DNA of 64,000 nucleotides from Rahnella sp. AA (GCF_002834385.1 NZ_PITQ01000008.1:186001-250000), one strand, 5' to 3'. Shown: positions 9,353 to 18,291, numbered from the stretch's first letter. A program made the numbers and translations. Notes: a model not told the origin generated them from the letters alone.

Positions 9353-10299
9353 TGAAAAAACGGATTTTACAGCGGGTCCTGTTGGGCATTATCACGCTGT
9401 GGCTGGTCTCTGTGCTGATATTTATCGGCACAGAAATGCTGCCCGGCGACGTCGCTACCGCGATTTTAGGGCAAAGCGCGACGCCGGAAACTGTGGCGGC
9501 ACTGCGTCTGCAACTGGGGCTGGATGAACCGTCGGTGCTGCGTTATCTGCACTGGCTGGCGGGCATTATGCACGGGGATCTCGGGCATTCGCTGGCCAAT
9601 GGCCGCGCCATCAGCGATGAGCTGTTGCCACGTCTGGCGAATACGCTGTTTCTGGCCGGATATGCCGCCGTGATCGCCATTCCGCTGGCGGTCGGTTTAG
9701 GAATTGCGTCTGCCATCTGGCGTGGTTCCGTGTTCGACCGGCTGGCAAATACCCTCACGCTCATCAGCATTTCCGTGCCGGAATTTTTCGTCGGCTACAT
9801 TCTGGTGATCGCCTTTGCTATCCGCCTGACGTGGTTCCCGAGCCTGGCGATGGTTGATAGTTCATCTTCGTTCCTCGACCGGCTTTACGTCTGCACACTG
9901 CCGATGCTCACCCTGACGCTGGTCGTGCTGGCACATATGTTGCGCATGACGCGTGCGTCGGTGACGGCGGTGATGTCCAGCCCGTACATCGAAAGTGCGG
10001 TGCTCAAGGGCATTCCGCGCTGGCGTATTGTGGTCTCACACGCCCTGCCCAACGCCCTTGCGCCGATCATCAACGTCGTGGCGTTCAATCTGGCGTATCT
10101 GGTGGTCGGCGTCATTCTGGTCGAGGTGGTGTTTGTTTATCCGGGCATCGGCCAGTACATGGTGGACGCCGTCACCAAGCGCGACCTGCCGGTGGTTCAG
10201 GCCTGCGGCCTGCTGTTTGGCGGCACCTACATTTTTCTCAACACCACCGCCGATTTACTGGCGATCTGGTGTAATCCACGCCTGCGCCATGCGCGCTAA
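9349..10299 (+). CDS. ABC transporter permease (DppB-like)
   Basis: This 316-residue inner-membrane permease of the binding-protein-dependent type has six predicted helices. The first is right at the N-terminus (residues 9-28), and the DppB-type periplasmic region follows, with EMLPGDVATAILGQSATPE. The EAA-like coupling loop is at about residues 200-225 (AVLKGIPRWRIVVSHALPNALAP). It overlaps the binding protein gene by 4 bases, which suggests translational coupling. It pairs with the DppC-like permease downstream to form the channel. Confidence 0.92.
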   Translation: MMKKRILQRVLLGIITLWLVSVLIFIGTEMLPGDVATAILGQSATPETVAALRLQLGLDEPSVLRYLHWLAGIMHGDLGHSLANGRAISDELLPRLANTLFLAGYAAVIAIPLAVGLGIASAIWRGSVFDRLANTLTLISISVPEFFVGYILVIAFAIRLTWFPSLAMVDSSSSFLDRLYVCTLPMLTLTLVVLAHMLRMTRASVTAVMSSPYIESAVLKGIPRWRIVVSHALPNALAPIINVVAFNLAYLVVGVILVEVVFVYPGIGQYMVDAVTKRDLPVVQACGLLFGGTYIFLNTTADLLAIWCNPRLRHAR

Positions 10300-10311
10300 A
10301 AGAGGGACAGC

Positions 10312-11139
10312 ATGAACCGGTATTTCATTAACATCCCGCTGTCGGCCTGGATTGGCATTGTGATTATTGCGGTGAATCTCTTCGCCGCCATTTTCGCGCC
10401 GTGGCTTGCGCCGCACAGCGAAACCGAACAGGTCGGCGATATCTGGCTGCTGCCGTCTGCCGCCACGCCGTTTGGCACCGACAGCCTCGGGCGCGACATG
10501 CTTTCGCGCATTTTATTTGGCGCGCGCACGACAATTGCCATCGCCCTGACCATCACCTTCAGCTCGTTTATCATCGGCATCGTCACCGGTTTCACCGCCG
10601 CGATTTACGGCAAATGGGTGGATACCGTGCTTTCGCGCATCGTCGATACCGTGATGTCGATTCCGGTGCTGATTTTCGCGCTGATCGTATTGTCTGTAAT
10701 GGGCACCTCGATTCCGGTTCTGGTGCTGACGATCGCCCTGCTCGACGCCACCCGCGTGTTCCGTCTCGCGCGGCTGGTGGCGCAGGCGATTGTCTGCCAG
10801 GAATATGTCGAAGCGGCGCGTCTGCGCGGCGAAGGCCTGCGCTGGGTGCTGTTCAGGGAAATTCTGCCGAACGCCCTGCCGCCGTTGCTTGCCGAATTCG
10901 GTATGCGTTTTTGCTTCGCGTTCCTGTTTATCGCGGGCCTGAGTTTCTTAGGCTTGGGCATTCAGCCGCCGTACGCGGACTGGGGAAGCATGGTGCGGGA
11001 TAACGCGCAGGCGATTAACTTCGGCCAGTTTGCGCCCCTTTATCCGGCGGCGGCGATTGCGCTGCTGACCATTGGCGTCAATCTGGTGGTTGACTGGCTG
11101 CTGGCACGTAACAGCCTGCCGCATGGAGATGAAGCATGA
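10312..11139 (+). CDS. ABC transporter permease (DppC-like)
   Basis: This is the second transmembrane subunit, 275 residues. The N-terminal helix (residues 10-30) is followed by the DppC/OppC_N hallmark, where TPFGTDSLGRDMLSRI precedes the five-helix permease domain. The EAA loop reads EAARLRGEGLRWVLFREILPN near residues 164-184. A GSMV segment closes the domain (WGSMVRDNAQAINFG). The gene starts 12 bases after the previous stop and overlaps the ATPase gene by 4 bases. Confidence 0.92.
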   Translation: MNRYFINIPLSAWIGIVIIAVNLFAAIFAPWLAPHSETEQVGDIWLLPSAATPFGTDSLGRDMLSRILFGARTTIAIALTITFSSFIIGIVTGFTAAIYGKWVDTVLSRIVDTVMSIPVLIFALIVLSVMGTSIPVLVLTIALLDATRVFRLARLVAQAIVCQEYVEAARLRGEGLRWVLFREILPNALPPLLAEFGMRFCFAFLFIAGLSFLGLGIQPPYADWGSMVRDNAQAINFGQFAPLYPAAAIALLTIGVNLVVDWLLARNSLPHGDEA

Positions 11140-12779
11140 CCCGGACGATTTTAGAAATGCGCGGCCTGCGCATCGAAACTCTCGACGGCTCTCCGCTGGT
11201 TCAGGATATATCCCTGACGCTGGCGGCGGGCGAAGTGCTCGGGCTGATTGGCGAATCCGGCGCGGGGAAATCCACCATCGGGCTGGCAGCGCTGGGCTAT
11301 GCGCGTCAGGGCTGCCGGATTGCGGGCGGCGAAGTGATCCTCGACGGCACCGATATCGTTTCTCAGCCTTCACGCGTTAAACGCGAATGGCGCGGCAAGC
11401 GCGTGGCGTATGTTGCACAAAGCGCCGCCGCCTCGTTTAACCCGGCGCTGACCATCGAAAAACAGGTTTGCGAAGGCCCGATCCGCCACGGTCTGATGAA
11501 CAAAGAAGAAAGCCGTCAGTGGGCAATTTCGCTGTTCCGCTCACTGGATTTGCCGGATCCGGAAAACATCGGCAAGCGTTATCCGCATCAGCTTTCCGGC
11601 GGGCAGCTTCAGCGCGCAATGGCCGCGATGGCGATGTCCTGTAAACCGGATTTGCTGATCATGGACGAACCGACCACGGCGCTGGACGTCACCACGCAAA
11701 TTGAAGTGCTGGTGATGCTGCGTAAACTGGTGCGTGAGTTCAACACCGCCGCGCTGTACATCACGCACGATCTGGCCGTTGTCGCACAGCTCGCCGACCG
11801 CATTATGGTGCTGCGTCACGGCAAGGAAGTGGAAACCGGCAGCACGCAAACTATTCTGGAAAACCCGCAGCAGGATTACACCCGCAGGCTGGTCGCGGAG
11901 CGTGAACACGCGCTGACGCCGCTGACCGGCGGCCATGAATCTTCCGGCCAGCCGCTGCTGACCATGAAGAGACTCAGCACCGGTTATAATGGCAAACGGG
12001 TGGTGCATGATGTCAGTCTGCAACTCCCGCGCGGTAAAACGCTGGCGATTATCGGTGAATCCGGCAGCGGAAAAAGTACGCTGGCGCGGGCGCTGGTGGG
12101 TCTGTTACCGGACACCGGAGGCTCGGTGGATTTCGACGGCATGGCGCTTTCGCACAATTACCAGAAGCGCAACAAAGAAACCCTGCGCCGGATGCAGATG
12201 ATTTATCAGCTTCCCGACGTGGCGCTCAATCCGCGCCAGACGCTGCTGGATATCATTGGCCGCCCGCTGAGTTTCTATTTCGGGATGAACAAAAAGCAGG
12301 TTCGCGAACGCGTGGAAGAGTTGCTGCGCCTGACCGAGCTGCCGGTAAAGCTGATTGACCGTCGCCCTGGCGAACTCTCCGGCGGGCAGAAACAGCGCGT
12401 TTGTATCGCCCGCGCGCTGGCAGCACAGCCGGAACTGATTATCTGTGACGAAGCCACCTCCGCGCTCGATCCTCTGGTGGCGGAAGAAGTACTGAATTTA
12501 CTGCGCCGTTTACAGGAACAGCTCGGGCTGTCATACCTGTTCATCACACACGATCTGGGCACCGTAAAACGCATTGCCCATCAGGTCGCGGTCATGTATC
12601 AGGGCCAGGTTGTCGCCAGCGGCGATACCGACGTAGTATTCAGCGCGCCAATGCACAGCTACACCGAAAAACTGCTGACGTCCGTACCGGAAATGCGCAC
12701 CAGCTGGCTGGACGACGTTCTTGCCCTGCGCGGCACCGCGCTCCCTGCGGCAGCCCTTTCTTCGACAGGAGCCTTATGA
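11136..12779 (+). CDS. Double ATP-binding ABC subunit (DppD-DppF fusion)
   Basis: One 547-residue chain holds both nucleotide-binding domains that are separate DppD and DppF proteins in E. coli. Domain 1 (residues 4-250) has Walker A GESGAGKST, signature LSGGQLQRA and Walker B LLIMDEPTTALD. Domain 2 (about 272-515) has GESGSGKST, LSGGQKQRV and LIICDEATSALD. Both H-loops (ITHDL) are present, so both sites look active. Fused ATPases of this kind also occur in YejF and GsiA. The ATGA overlaps at both ends point to strict co-expression with the permease and the hydrolase. Confidence 0.93.
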   Translation: MTRTILEMRGLRIETLDGSPLVQDISLTLAAGEVLGLIGESGAGKSTIGLAALGYARQGCRIAGGEVILDGTDIVSQPSRVKREWRGKRVAYVAQSAAASFNPALTIEKQVCEGPIRHGLMNKEESRQWAISLFRSLDLPDPENIGKRYPHQLSGGQLQRAMAAMAMSCKPDLLIMDEPTTALDVTTQIEVLVMLRKLVREFNTAALYITHDLAVVAQLADRIMVLRHGKEVETGSTQTILENPQQDYTRRLVAEREHALTPLTGGHESSGQPLLTMKRLSTGYNGKRVVHDVSLQLPRGKTLAIIGESGSGKSTLARALVGLLPDTGGSVDFDGMALSHNYQKRNKETLRRMQMIYQLPDVALNPRQTLLDIIGRPLSFYFGMNKKQVRERVEELLRLTELPVKLIDRRPGELSGGQKQRVCIARALAAQPELIICDEATSALDPLVAEEVLNLLRRLQEQLGLSYLFITHDLGTVKRIAHQVAVMYQGQVVASGDTDVVFSAPMHSYTEKLLTSVPEMRTSWLDDVLALRGTALPAAALSSTGAL

Positions 12780-14803
12780 GCACCAAACGCATCGTGACCG
12801 AATTCCCTCACGCCGTCACCGTGACCGAACATTTGTGGATCCCGCTGAGCGATGGCACGCGCCTCGCCGCCCGCCTCTGGCTGCCGGACGACGCTGCAAG
12901 CCAGCCGGTTCCGGCCATTCTCGAATACATCCCGTACCGCAAACGCGACGGAACCCGCACGCGTGACGAGCCGATGCACGGCTTCTTTGCCGGTCACGGT
13001 TACGCCGTGATACGCGTTGACATGCGCGGCAGTGGTGAATCCGACGGATTGCTGGCTGACGAATATCTGTTGCAGGAACAGGACGACGCGCTGGAAGTCA
13101 TCGAATGGATCACCCGGCAAAACTGGTGCAGCGGCAACGTCGGCATGATGGGCAAATCCTGGGGCGGATTTAACGGATTGCAGGTCGCCGCACGCCGTCC
13201 AGCCGCCCTGAAAGCCATCATCACCGTCTGTTCCACCGACGACCGCTATCGCGACGACATCCATTACAAAGGCGGCTGCCTGCTTAACGATAATCTCTGG
13301 TGGGGCGGCATTATGCTGGCGTACCAGAGCCGCCCGGCCGATCCGGCGCTGGTCGGCGAAAGCTGGTATGGCGACTGGCTTAACCGCCTGGAGAACATGC
13401 CGTTTTTCCCGGCGTTGTGGATGGAACATCCGCTGCGCGACGAATACTGGCAGCACGGTTCGGTGTGTGAAGACTGGTCAGCCATTGAATGCCCGGTGCT
13501 GGCGATTGGCGGCTGGGCTGATGCGTACAGCAATGCCGTTTTCCGCCTGATGGATAATTTACAGGTTCCGCGCCGCGCCATTCTCGGCCCGTGGGCGCAT
13601 ATTTATCCGCAGGACGGCACGCCGGAACCGGCGATCGGTTTCCTGCAGGAAGCAGTTCGCTGGTGGGATCACTGGCTGAAGGGCGAACAAAACGGCGCGA
13701 TGGAAGGCCCGATGATTCAGACCTGGTTGCAGGACAGCCAGCCGCCTTCGGCGATGCGTCCGGTCAGCAAAGGTGAATGGGTCGGTTTTGATCGCGGCAC
13801 CGCGAGCAATATTAATTATATGCCCCGCTGGCTTTCGCGCGGCCAGCTGAATACTCAGCCAGACGCCGGTGCAGGTGTCATCAATATTTGTACGCCTCAG
13901 AATCACGGGCTGATGGCCGGTGAATGGATGGGCGCAGGCGTGCCTGGTGAAATGCCGCCGGATCAGCGCGTTGACGATGGTATGGCGGAAATCTTTGACG
14001 GCGAACCGCTGGCCGAACCGCTGTCCATCTTCGGCTTCCCGGAATTCACGGTGGAACTGAGCAGTGACAAACCGGCTGCGATGCTTTACGTGCGCCTTTC
14101 CGACGTTTCACCGGAAGGCGCGGTAAACCGCGTCACGCACGGCTGGCTGAATCTGGCACACCTGCACGGCCACGATAAATCTGTACCGCTCGTACCGGGG
14201 CAAAAAGTCAAAGTACCGGTACAGCTGGATGGCATCGCTCACCGCTTTGCCGCCGGGCACCGTCTGCGACTCTCGCTGGCAACCACGTTCTGGCCGATGA
14301 TCTGGCCTATGGCAGAAGCCGCAACGCTGACGGTAGATCTGCACAGCGCGCAGCTGAGTTTGCCGGTTTGCGAACAACCGGTATCCATTGATGGCCCGAT
14401 CGCCGAACCGCAAAGCGCCCCGCTCACTCCGCAGACTGTGCTGTCGCCAGGACGCGTTGACCGCAACATCACTTATGATTTCCTGACTGACAGCTGGACC
14501 AGCGTGACCCACGGCGTGGGCGGCGTATTCGGCGAAGGCGTTTACCGTTTCGATGATATCGATACGACGGTCGATCACGGTTTACGCCGCGAGCTGACGG
14601 TGAGCAACAGTGACCCGCTTTCCGCGCGCTATCTGCTGACACAAACCATGAAAATGGGGCGTGAAGGCTGGTGGATGGAGGCGGAAATTACGCTCGAACT
14701 GCGCAGTGATCTGACACACTTTATCGTCAGCGGCGACATGGTGGTCAGCCTGAACGGTGAAGAAGAGTTCACCAAATACTGGCATGAAAGAATTCCGCGT
14801 TGA
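12776..14803 (+). CDS. CocE/NonD family serine hydrolase (peptidase S15-type), last gene of the peptide ABC operon
   Basis: This 675-residue protein has an alpha/beta-hydrolase domain (residues 10-300) and a C-terminal jelly-roll PepX_C domain (about 320-560), then an extra 110-residue tail. The nucleophile elbow is GKSWGG near residue 127. The acid is in GGWADAYSNAV (near 248) and the histidine in GPWAHIY (near 274). Relatives include cocaine esterase, X-Pro dipeptidyl-peptidase, alpha-amino acid ester hydrolases and glutaryl-7-ACA acylase. There is no signal peptide, so it should act in the cytosol. Its ATGA overlap with the ATPase gene ties it to import, so it probably hydrolyses what the transporter brings in. 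The substrate is not known. Confidence 0.88.
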   Translation: MSTKRIVTEFPHAVTVTEHLWIPLSDGTRLAARLWLPDDAASQPVPAILEYIPYRKRDGTRTRDEPMHGFFAGHGYAVIRVDMRGSGESDGLLADEYLLQEQDDALEVIEWITRQNWCSGNVGMMGKSWGGFNGLQVAARRPAALKAIITVCSTDDRYRDDIHYKGGCLLNDNLWWGGIMLAYQSRPADPALVGESWYGDWLNRLENMPFFPALWMEHPLRDEYWQHGSVCEDWSAIECPVLAIGGWADAYSNAVFRLMDNLQVPRRAILGPWAHIYPQDGTPEPAIGFLQEAVRWWDHWLKGEQNGAMEGPMIQTWLQDSQPPSAMRPVSKGEWVGFDRGTASNINYMPRWLSRGQLNTQPDAGAGVINICTPQNHGLMAGEWMGAGVPGEMPPDQRVDDGMAEIFDGEPLAEPLSIFGFPEFTVELSSDKPAAMLYVRLSDVSPEGAVNRVTHGWLNLAHLHGHDKSVPLVPGQKVKVPVQLDGIAHRFAAGHRLRLSLATTFWPMIWPMAEAATLTVDLHSAQLSLPVCEQPVSIDGPIAEPQSAPLTPQTVLSPGRVDRNITYDFLTDSWTSVTHGVGGVFGEGVYRFDDIDTTVDHGLRRELTVSNSDPLSARYLLTQTMKMGREGWWMEAEITLELRSDLTHFIVSGDMVVSLNGEEEFTKYWHERIPR

Positions 14804-14824
14804 TTTTGCGGTATAGCCCGGCAA

Positions 14825-14848
14825 CAGGATCTGCATTTGCAGATCCTG
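14825..14848 (+). terminator. Hairpin after the ABC-hydrolase operon
   Basis: Perfect arms CAGGATCTGC and GCAGATCCTG with loop ATTT, 22 bases after the hydrolase stop codon. It is followed by AATTATCTGG, so there is only a weak T content. It is likely the operon's 3' end hairpin. Confidence 0.55.
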
Positions 14849-14966
14849 AATTATCTGGCGTCAGGTTGATATTGCTCATGTAAGTCTTCCGATTTTCCCC
14901 TGCGTTTTCCCGTATCCTGTTGCAGCATTTTCACCCGACACCCGCACTCTTCCAAAGGAATTGGAT

Positions 14967-15914
14967 ATGAAAATCTTTTACGGATTACTTTTGTGTTTCC
15001 CTCTTCTCGCGAACGCCGCATCAACGCCGGTGACGCCGGATAGCTTACAGGCATCCATTGCGAAAAATGGAGCAGCCAGCACCATCAGTAGCCTGAATGA
15101 AAAAGATTTCGGCAAGCTAAATGAAGGGATTGCAAATGCGGCCCCGGACTGGCTTGCGCTGGTGCCCAAACTGGCACCGGCCATGGAGGGCGGAAATGCC
15201 GATGCGATAGTGGAGGCAATGGCGCGGGGATTAGCTAAAAACCCGGCCGCCGTGCTCAACAGCGTTTCCACACCCGAAATGTCCGGCTGGACGGGGCGTG
15301 ACGCACTCTGTTCGATGCCGTTTCCTGATGACGATGAGACCTCGCTGACCCGCTACTACCGGCAAACTGAGCCAGCGCTGAAAAAATTGGGTAAACCGGT
15401 CGCGTCATGCCTGAATCAGTTAGACCAGGCCTTTGCAGAATTGCGTAACAATGCGCAAAGCCGTCAGAAATATTCACTGAACCGTAAAACGCTCACGCCA
15501 GCATTACTGTGGCAAGCATTAGACAAGGACGGTGTTGAGAAGGTCGCCAGCACGCTTTCCACCAAACAGCACCAGTTTATCGGCGAGTCGATATCACAAG
15601 GTGACCGGGAATGGTTATTGATTGCCGATACGCTTGCCCCCGCCTCAAACCCGCAAACTCACGCGATGCTGCTGACGTCACTGGCTTCTGCGCTGACCGT
15701 AAACCCCGGAGAGACGCTTAAGGCCGCCGAGGGGCATTTTGACACGGAACTCCTGTGCGCCATGCCCTTCCCGGAGGCCAGCAACAAAACGCTGACGGGC
15801 TATTACCAGAAAACCCGCACGGCTTTACTGAAAATACGCCGTCGCGGCGAAGCCTGTTTAAAAGTGCTGGATGACGAATACGCCACGATGCTGAAATCCG
15901 CATCCGGCCAGTAG
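14967..15914 (+). CDS. Exported protein of unknown function built from two diverged tandem copies of one domain
   Basis: This 315-residue protein has a clear Sec signal peptide (residues 1-18, cleavage after ANA). I chose ATG 14967 over the TTG at 14961 because AAAGGAA sits at the right distance. Two units repeat. Unit 1 is about residues 37-157, with LCSMPFP, then a Tyr-Tyr pair, then a second Cys. Unit 2 is about 194-305, with LCAMPFP, TGYYQKT and a second Cys. Cys115/Cys148 and Cys264/Cys297 both have a spacing of 33 residues, so one disulfide per unit in the periplasm is likely. No known enzyme motif is visible. It has its own promoter region after the ABC operon. Confidence 0.75.
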   Translation: MKIFYGLLLCFPLLANAASTPVTPDSLQASIAKNGAASTISSLNEKDFGKLNEGIANAAPDWLALVPKLAPAMEGGNADAIVEAMARGLAKNPAAVLNSVSTPEMSGWTGRDALCSMPFPDDDETSLTRYYRQTEPALKKLGKPVASCLNQLDQAFAELRNNAQSRQKYSLNRKTLTPALLWQALDKDGVEKVASTLSTKQHQFIGESISQGDREWLLIADTLAPASNPQTHAMLLTSLASALTVNPGETLKAAEGHFDTELLCAMPFPEASNKTLTGYYQKTRTALLKIRRRGEACLKVLDDEYATMLKSASGQ

Positions 15915-15915
15915 A

Positions 15916-16362
15916 TCACATTCCAGGCACTATCGCGGTAATCTCGTTATCTTCAAGTACCCGCCCGTCCTGAGCGCGAAGTTCGATTTTGCGCAGTGGC
16001 TGGCGGTCTTTGATATCCACCATCAGTGTGCAGGCTTCGCCCTCTTCGAACAGATATTCACTTCCCCACTGCCCTAACGCGATCAGCACGGGCCGCAGCG
16101 CGTGGCCTTTTTCTGTCAGGATGTATTCCTGATAGGCCGAACCGTCGGCGGCGGGTTCCACTTTCATGATGCCTTCGGCCACCAGCGCTTTGAGGCGTGT
16201 GCTGAGAATGTTTTTCGCCGCGCCCAGGCTGCGCTGGAATTCGCTGAACCGGGAAACACCGTGCATCGCATCACGGACGATAAGAAGCGTCCACCAGTCA
16301 CCGATTAAATCCAGCGCGCGGCCAGCCGGGCAAGGCGTATTTTCCAGACGGGTACGTTTCAT
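15916..16362 (-). CDS. HxlR-family transcriptional regulator
   Basis: This 148-residue winged-helix regulator of the HxlR type (MarR-like fold) has the hallmark CPAGRALDLIGDWWTLLIVRDA at residues 11-32 and the recognition region around LGAAKNILSTRLKALVAEGI. A Cys at residue 11 is the position used by redox- or aldehyde-sensing HxlR proteins such as YodB and HypR. It is divergent from an SDR gene, and two dyads fill the shared promoter, so the SDR is the obvious target. The stop codon lies 2 bases from the end of the preceding convergent gene. Confidence 0.9.
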   Translation of the reverse strand: MKRTRLENTPCPAGRALDLIGDWWTLLIVRDAMHGVSRFSEFQRSLGAAKNILSTRLKALVAEGIMKVEPAADGSAYQEYILTEKGHALRPVLIALGQWGSEYLFEEGEACTLMVDIKDRQPLRKIELRAQDGRVLEDNEITAIVPGM

Positions 16363-16402
16363 AAGCTTTCCTGTTTACCAAATTTGGCTGATCCGAAGAA
16401 TC

Positions 16403-16458
16403 TGGTTGCATTATAAAACCACTGATGCTAAAAATCATCTGGTTTCATAATTAAACCA
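16403..16458. promoter_or_regulatory. Two 19-bp dyads, candidate HxlR operators
   Basis: TGGTTGCATTATAAAACCA (16403-16421) and TGGTTTCATAATTAAACCA (16440-16458) share arms TGGTT and AACCA with identical length. Their starts are 37 bp apart. They lie in the 130-bp divergent promoter between the HxlR gene and the SDR gene, so one site could serve each promoter. HxlR proteins bind short dyads as dimers. The assignment is inference from position and symmetry. Confidence 0.65.
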
Positions 16459-16492
16459 CATAGTTTATTCTCACCGATAAGAGGTTCTGACC

Positions 16493-17287
16493 ATGTCTGA
16501 TTCAACCGTTTCAAAATCCGTCGCGTTAATCACCGGCGCATCCAGTGGCATTGGCGCAACCTATGCCGACCGCCTGGCAAAACGCGGTTATGACCTGATT
16601 CTGGTGGCGCGCGACGTTGCACGGCTGGATGCGCTGGCAGAGCGTCTGCAACAGGAATACCACACGGGCGTTACCGTGCTGCCTGCCGATTTAACCCGCT
16701 CAGAAGACCTGGCCCGCGTCGAAGATTTCATCCGCGCGAATCCGCAAATTACGTTGCTGATCAATAACGCGGGGGCGTCCTTAAAAGGCGGCTTTGACAA
16801 CAGCGATGCTGATGCTATTGAAAACCTGATTACCCTGAACGTCACCTCCGTAGCGCGTCTTTCCCGCGTGGCGCTCGATGGCCTGCTCAAACATAAAGAC
16901 GGCGCGATTATCAATATCGCCTCCGTCATGGCGCTGATGCCTGAAGCACGCGCAGCGGTGTATTCAGCAACAAAAGCCTTTGTGCTGACCTTCAGCCAGA
17001 CATTGCAATTCGAACTTGAAGAACGGGGGTTGTACGTTCAGGCGGTATTGCCTGCGGCAACGCGCACTGAAATCTGGGAACGCTCCGGTAAGAATATCGA
17101 CGAAATTTCCGGCGTGATGGAAGTCGGTGAACTGGTTGATGCCGCGCTGCTGGGCTTTGACCGCAAAGAAAAAATCACCATTCCTCCGTTGCAGGATGAG
17201 CAGCAATGGATTGATTTCGAAGCGCGCCGCAGCGTGATGGTTCCGGTATTCAGCCAGTCACATCCGGCACCGCGTTACCAGGCGTAA
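16493..17287 (+). CDS. Short-chain dehydrogenase/reductase (SDR), DltE-like
   Basis: This 264-residue classical SDR has the NAD(P)-binding TGASSGIG motif near residues 14-21, the NNAG motif near 89, the catalytic Ser region (INIASVMAL), and YxxxK as YSATKAF near residues 158-164. Such enzymes reduce carbonyls or oxidise alcohols, and the substrate cannot be read from sequence. AAGAGG is well placed before the ATG. Control by the divergent HxlR regulator suggests a role in detoxifying an electrophile or aldehyde. Confidence 0.88.
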   Translation: MSDSTVSKSVALITGASSGIGATYADRLAKRGYDLILVARDVARLDALAERLQQEYHTGVTVLPADLTRSEDLARVEDFIRANPQITLLINNAGASLKGGFDNSDADAIENLITLNVTSVARLSRVALDGLLKHKDGAIINIASVMALMPEARAAVYSATKAFVLTFSQTLQFELEERGLYVQAVLPAATRTEIWERSGKNIDEISGVMEVGELVDAALLGFDRKEKITIPPLQDEQQWIDFEARRSVMVPVFSQSHPAPRYQA

Positions 17288-17296
17288 TCTCCGGAA

Positions 17297-17327
17297 GATG
17301 ACCAGCGAAATAAATTCGCTGGTCATC
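17297..17327 (+). terminator. 13-bp stem-loop after the SDR gene
   Basis: Arms GATGACCAGCGAA and TTCGCTGGTCATC, perfect, with a 5-base loop, ten bases after the stop codon. The following TCAGTCTGGC lacks a T-run, so termination efficiency is uncertain. Confidence 0.5.
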
Positions 17328-17379
17328 TCAGTCTGGCTTTGCAAAGATAACAATATGTTAACTTTGTGACGCATTCAGT

Positions 17380-18282
17380 ATGGCCTCTTCTCACAGCGTG
17401 ACTTACGGGATGTCCCAGCGCAGCGACCGTCCGGATTTTTACATCCGCGACCAGTCGGAGCGTCCCGCATTAATGCAGCCACATCGCCATGATTATTTTC
17501 AAATCCAGCTGAATTTCGGGGGCGATACCGTGCAGCACATCGGTGGCGCGATCAGGCCGTTCGTCAGCAAGACGATCGCGTTTATTCAGCCGCACCGGTT
17601 GCATTTTATTCCTCATCCTCCCGATGGCCGTTTCAGGGTGATCAACGTGTCTGCGCCTTTTTTGCTGCGCAACACCACGACAGACACGCTGGATCTTGAC
17701 GATATTCCTCTGGCTGAAGCCCCGGAGCTCGCGCTTTTCCGTTTCCAGGAGTATCTCGACTTCGTGATGTCCGCTGAGGATTTCGCCGAAATAACGCTTC
17801 TCGTGGATAACATGCACGAGTGTGACCGCCAGCGTGAGTTTGGCGATGAACTGCGCCTGCGGGGTTATCTGTTGCAGCTGCTCGGGTTGGTTTGCCATCG
17901 TTTCGCCGCACCGCTGAGCGAAATGGCAGCACAGCATGCAGAAAAACGCGGGCAACAGGCGGCGCTGCACCGCACGCTGCGCTATATCCGCCGTCAGATT
18001 GCTGACCCGCAGTTGGATCTCACGACGGCTGCGGCAGCAACGTTCATCTCCCCCAATTACCTGACGCATCTTTTACGCAAAACCATTGGCAAAACCTTCT
18101 CCGAACTGGTCTTTGAGCGGCGCATGCGGCTGGCGCGCGCCCGGCTGGTGAGCAGCACAGACAGTATCGGCGATATCGCCCGCCAGTGCGGTTATACGGA
18201 TGACGCCTATTTTTCACGGCGCTTCCGTCAGGCACATGGAATGCCTCCCGGTAAATTCCGCCAAAGTGCATCAGTAAAATAA
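17380..18282 (+). CDS. AraC-family transcriptional regulator with cupin N-terminal domain
   Basis: This 300-residue protein has an N-terminal cupin-like sensor domain (residues 20-140, including QPHRHDYFQIQLNFGG). Its C-terminal AraC DNA-binding domain has two helix-turn-helix units (about 200-297; AAAATFISPNYLTHLL, then IGDIARQCGYTDDAYFSRRF). It lies 111 bases upstream of a co-directional FAH-family gene, and a direct repeat in the gap suggests it controls that gene. The ribosome-binding site at the ATG is weak. An internal ATG at 17410 is a possible alternative start. Confidence 0.87.
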   Translation: MASSHSVTYGMSQRSDRPDFYIRDQSERPALMQPHRHDYFQIQLNFGGDTVQHIGGAIRPFVSKTIAFIQPHRLHFIPHPPDGRFRVINVSAPFLLRNTTTDTLDLDDIPLAEAPELALFRFQEYLDFVMSAEDFAEITLLVDNMHECDRQREFGDELRLRGYLLQLLGLVCHRFAAPLSEMAAQHAEKRGQQAALHRTLRYIRRQIADPQLDLTTAAAATFISPNYLTHLLRKTIGKTFSELVFERRMRLARARLVSSTDSIGDIARQCGYTDDAYFSRRFRQAHGMPPGKFRQSASVK

Positions 18283-18291
18283 TGCTGCGTT

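Noticed and set aside
14961-14966. TTG start two codons upstream for the tandem-domain exported protein
   Set aside because: ATG 14967 has the correctly spaced AAAGGAA and gives a standard signal peptide.
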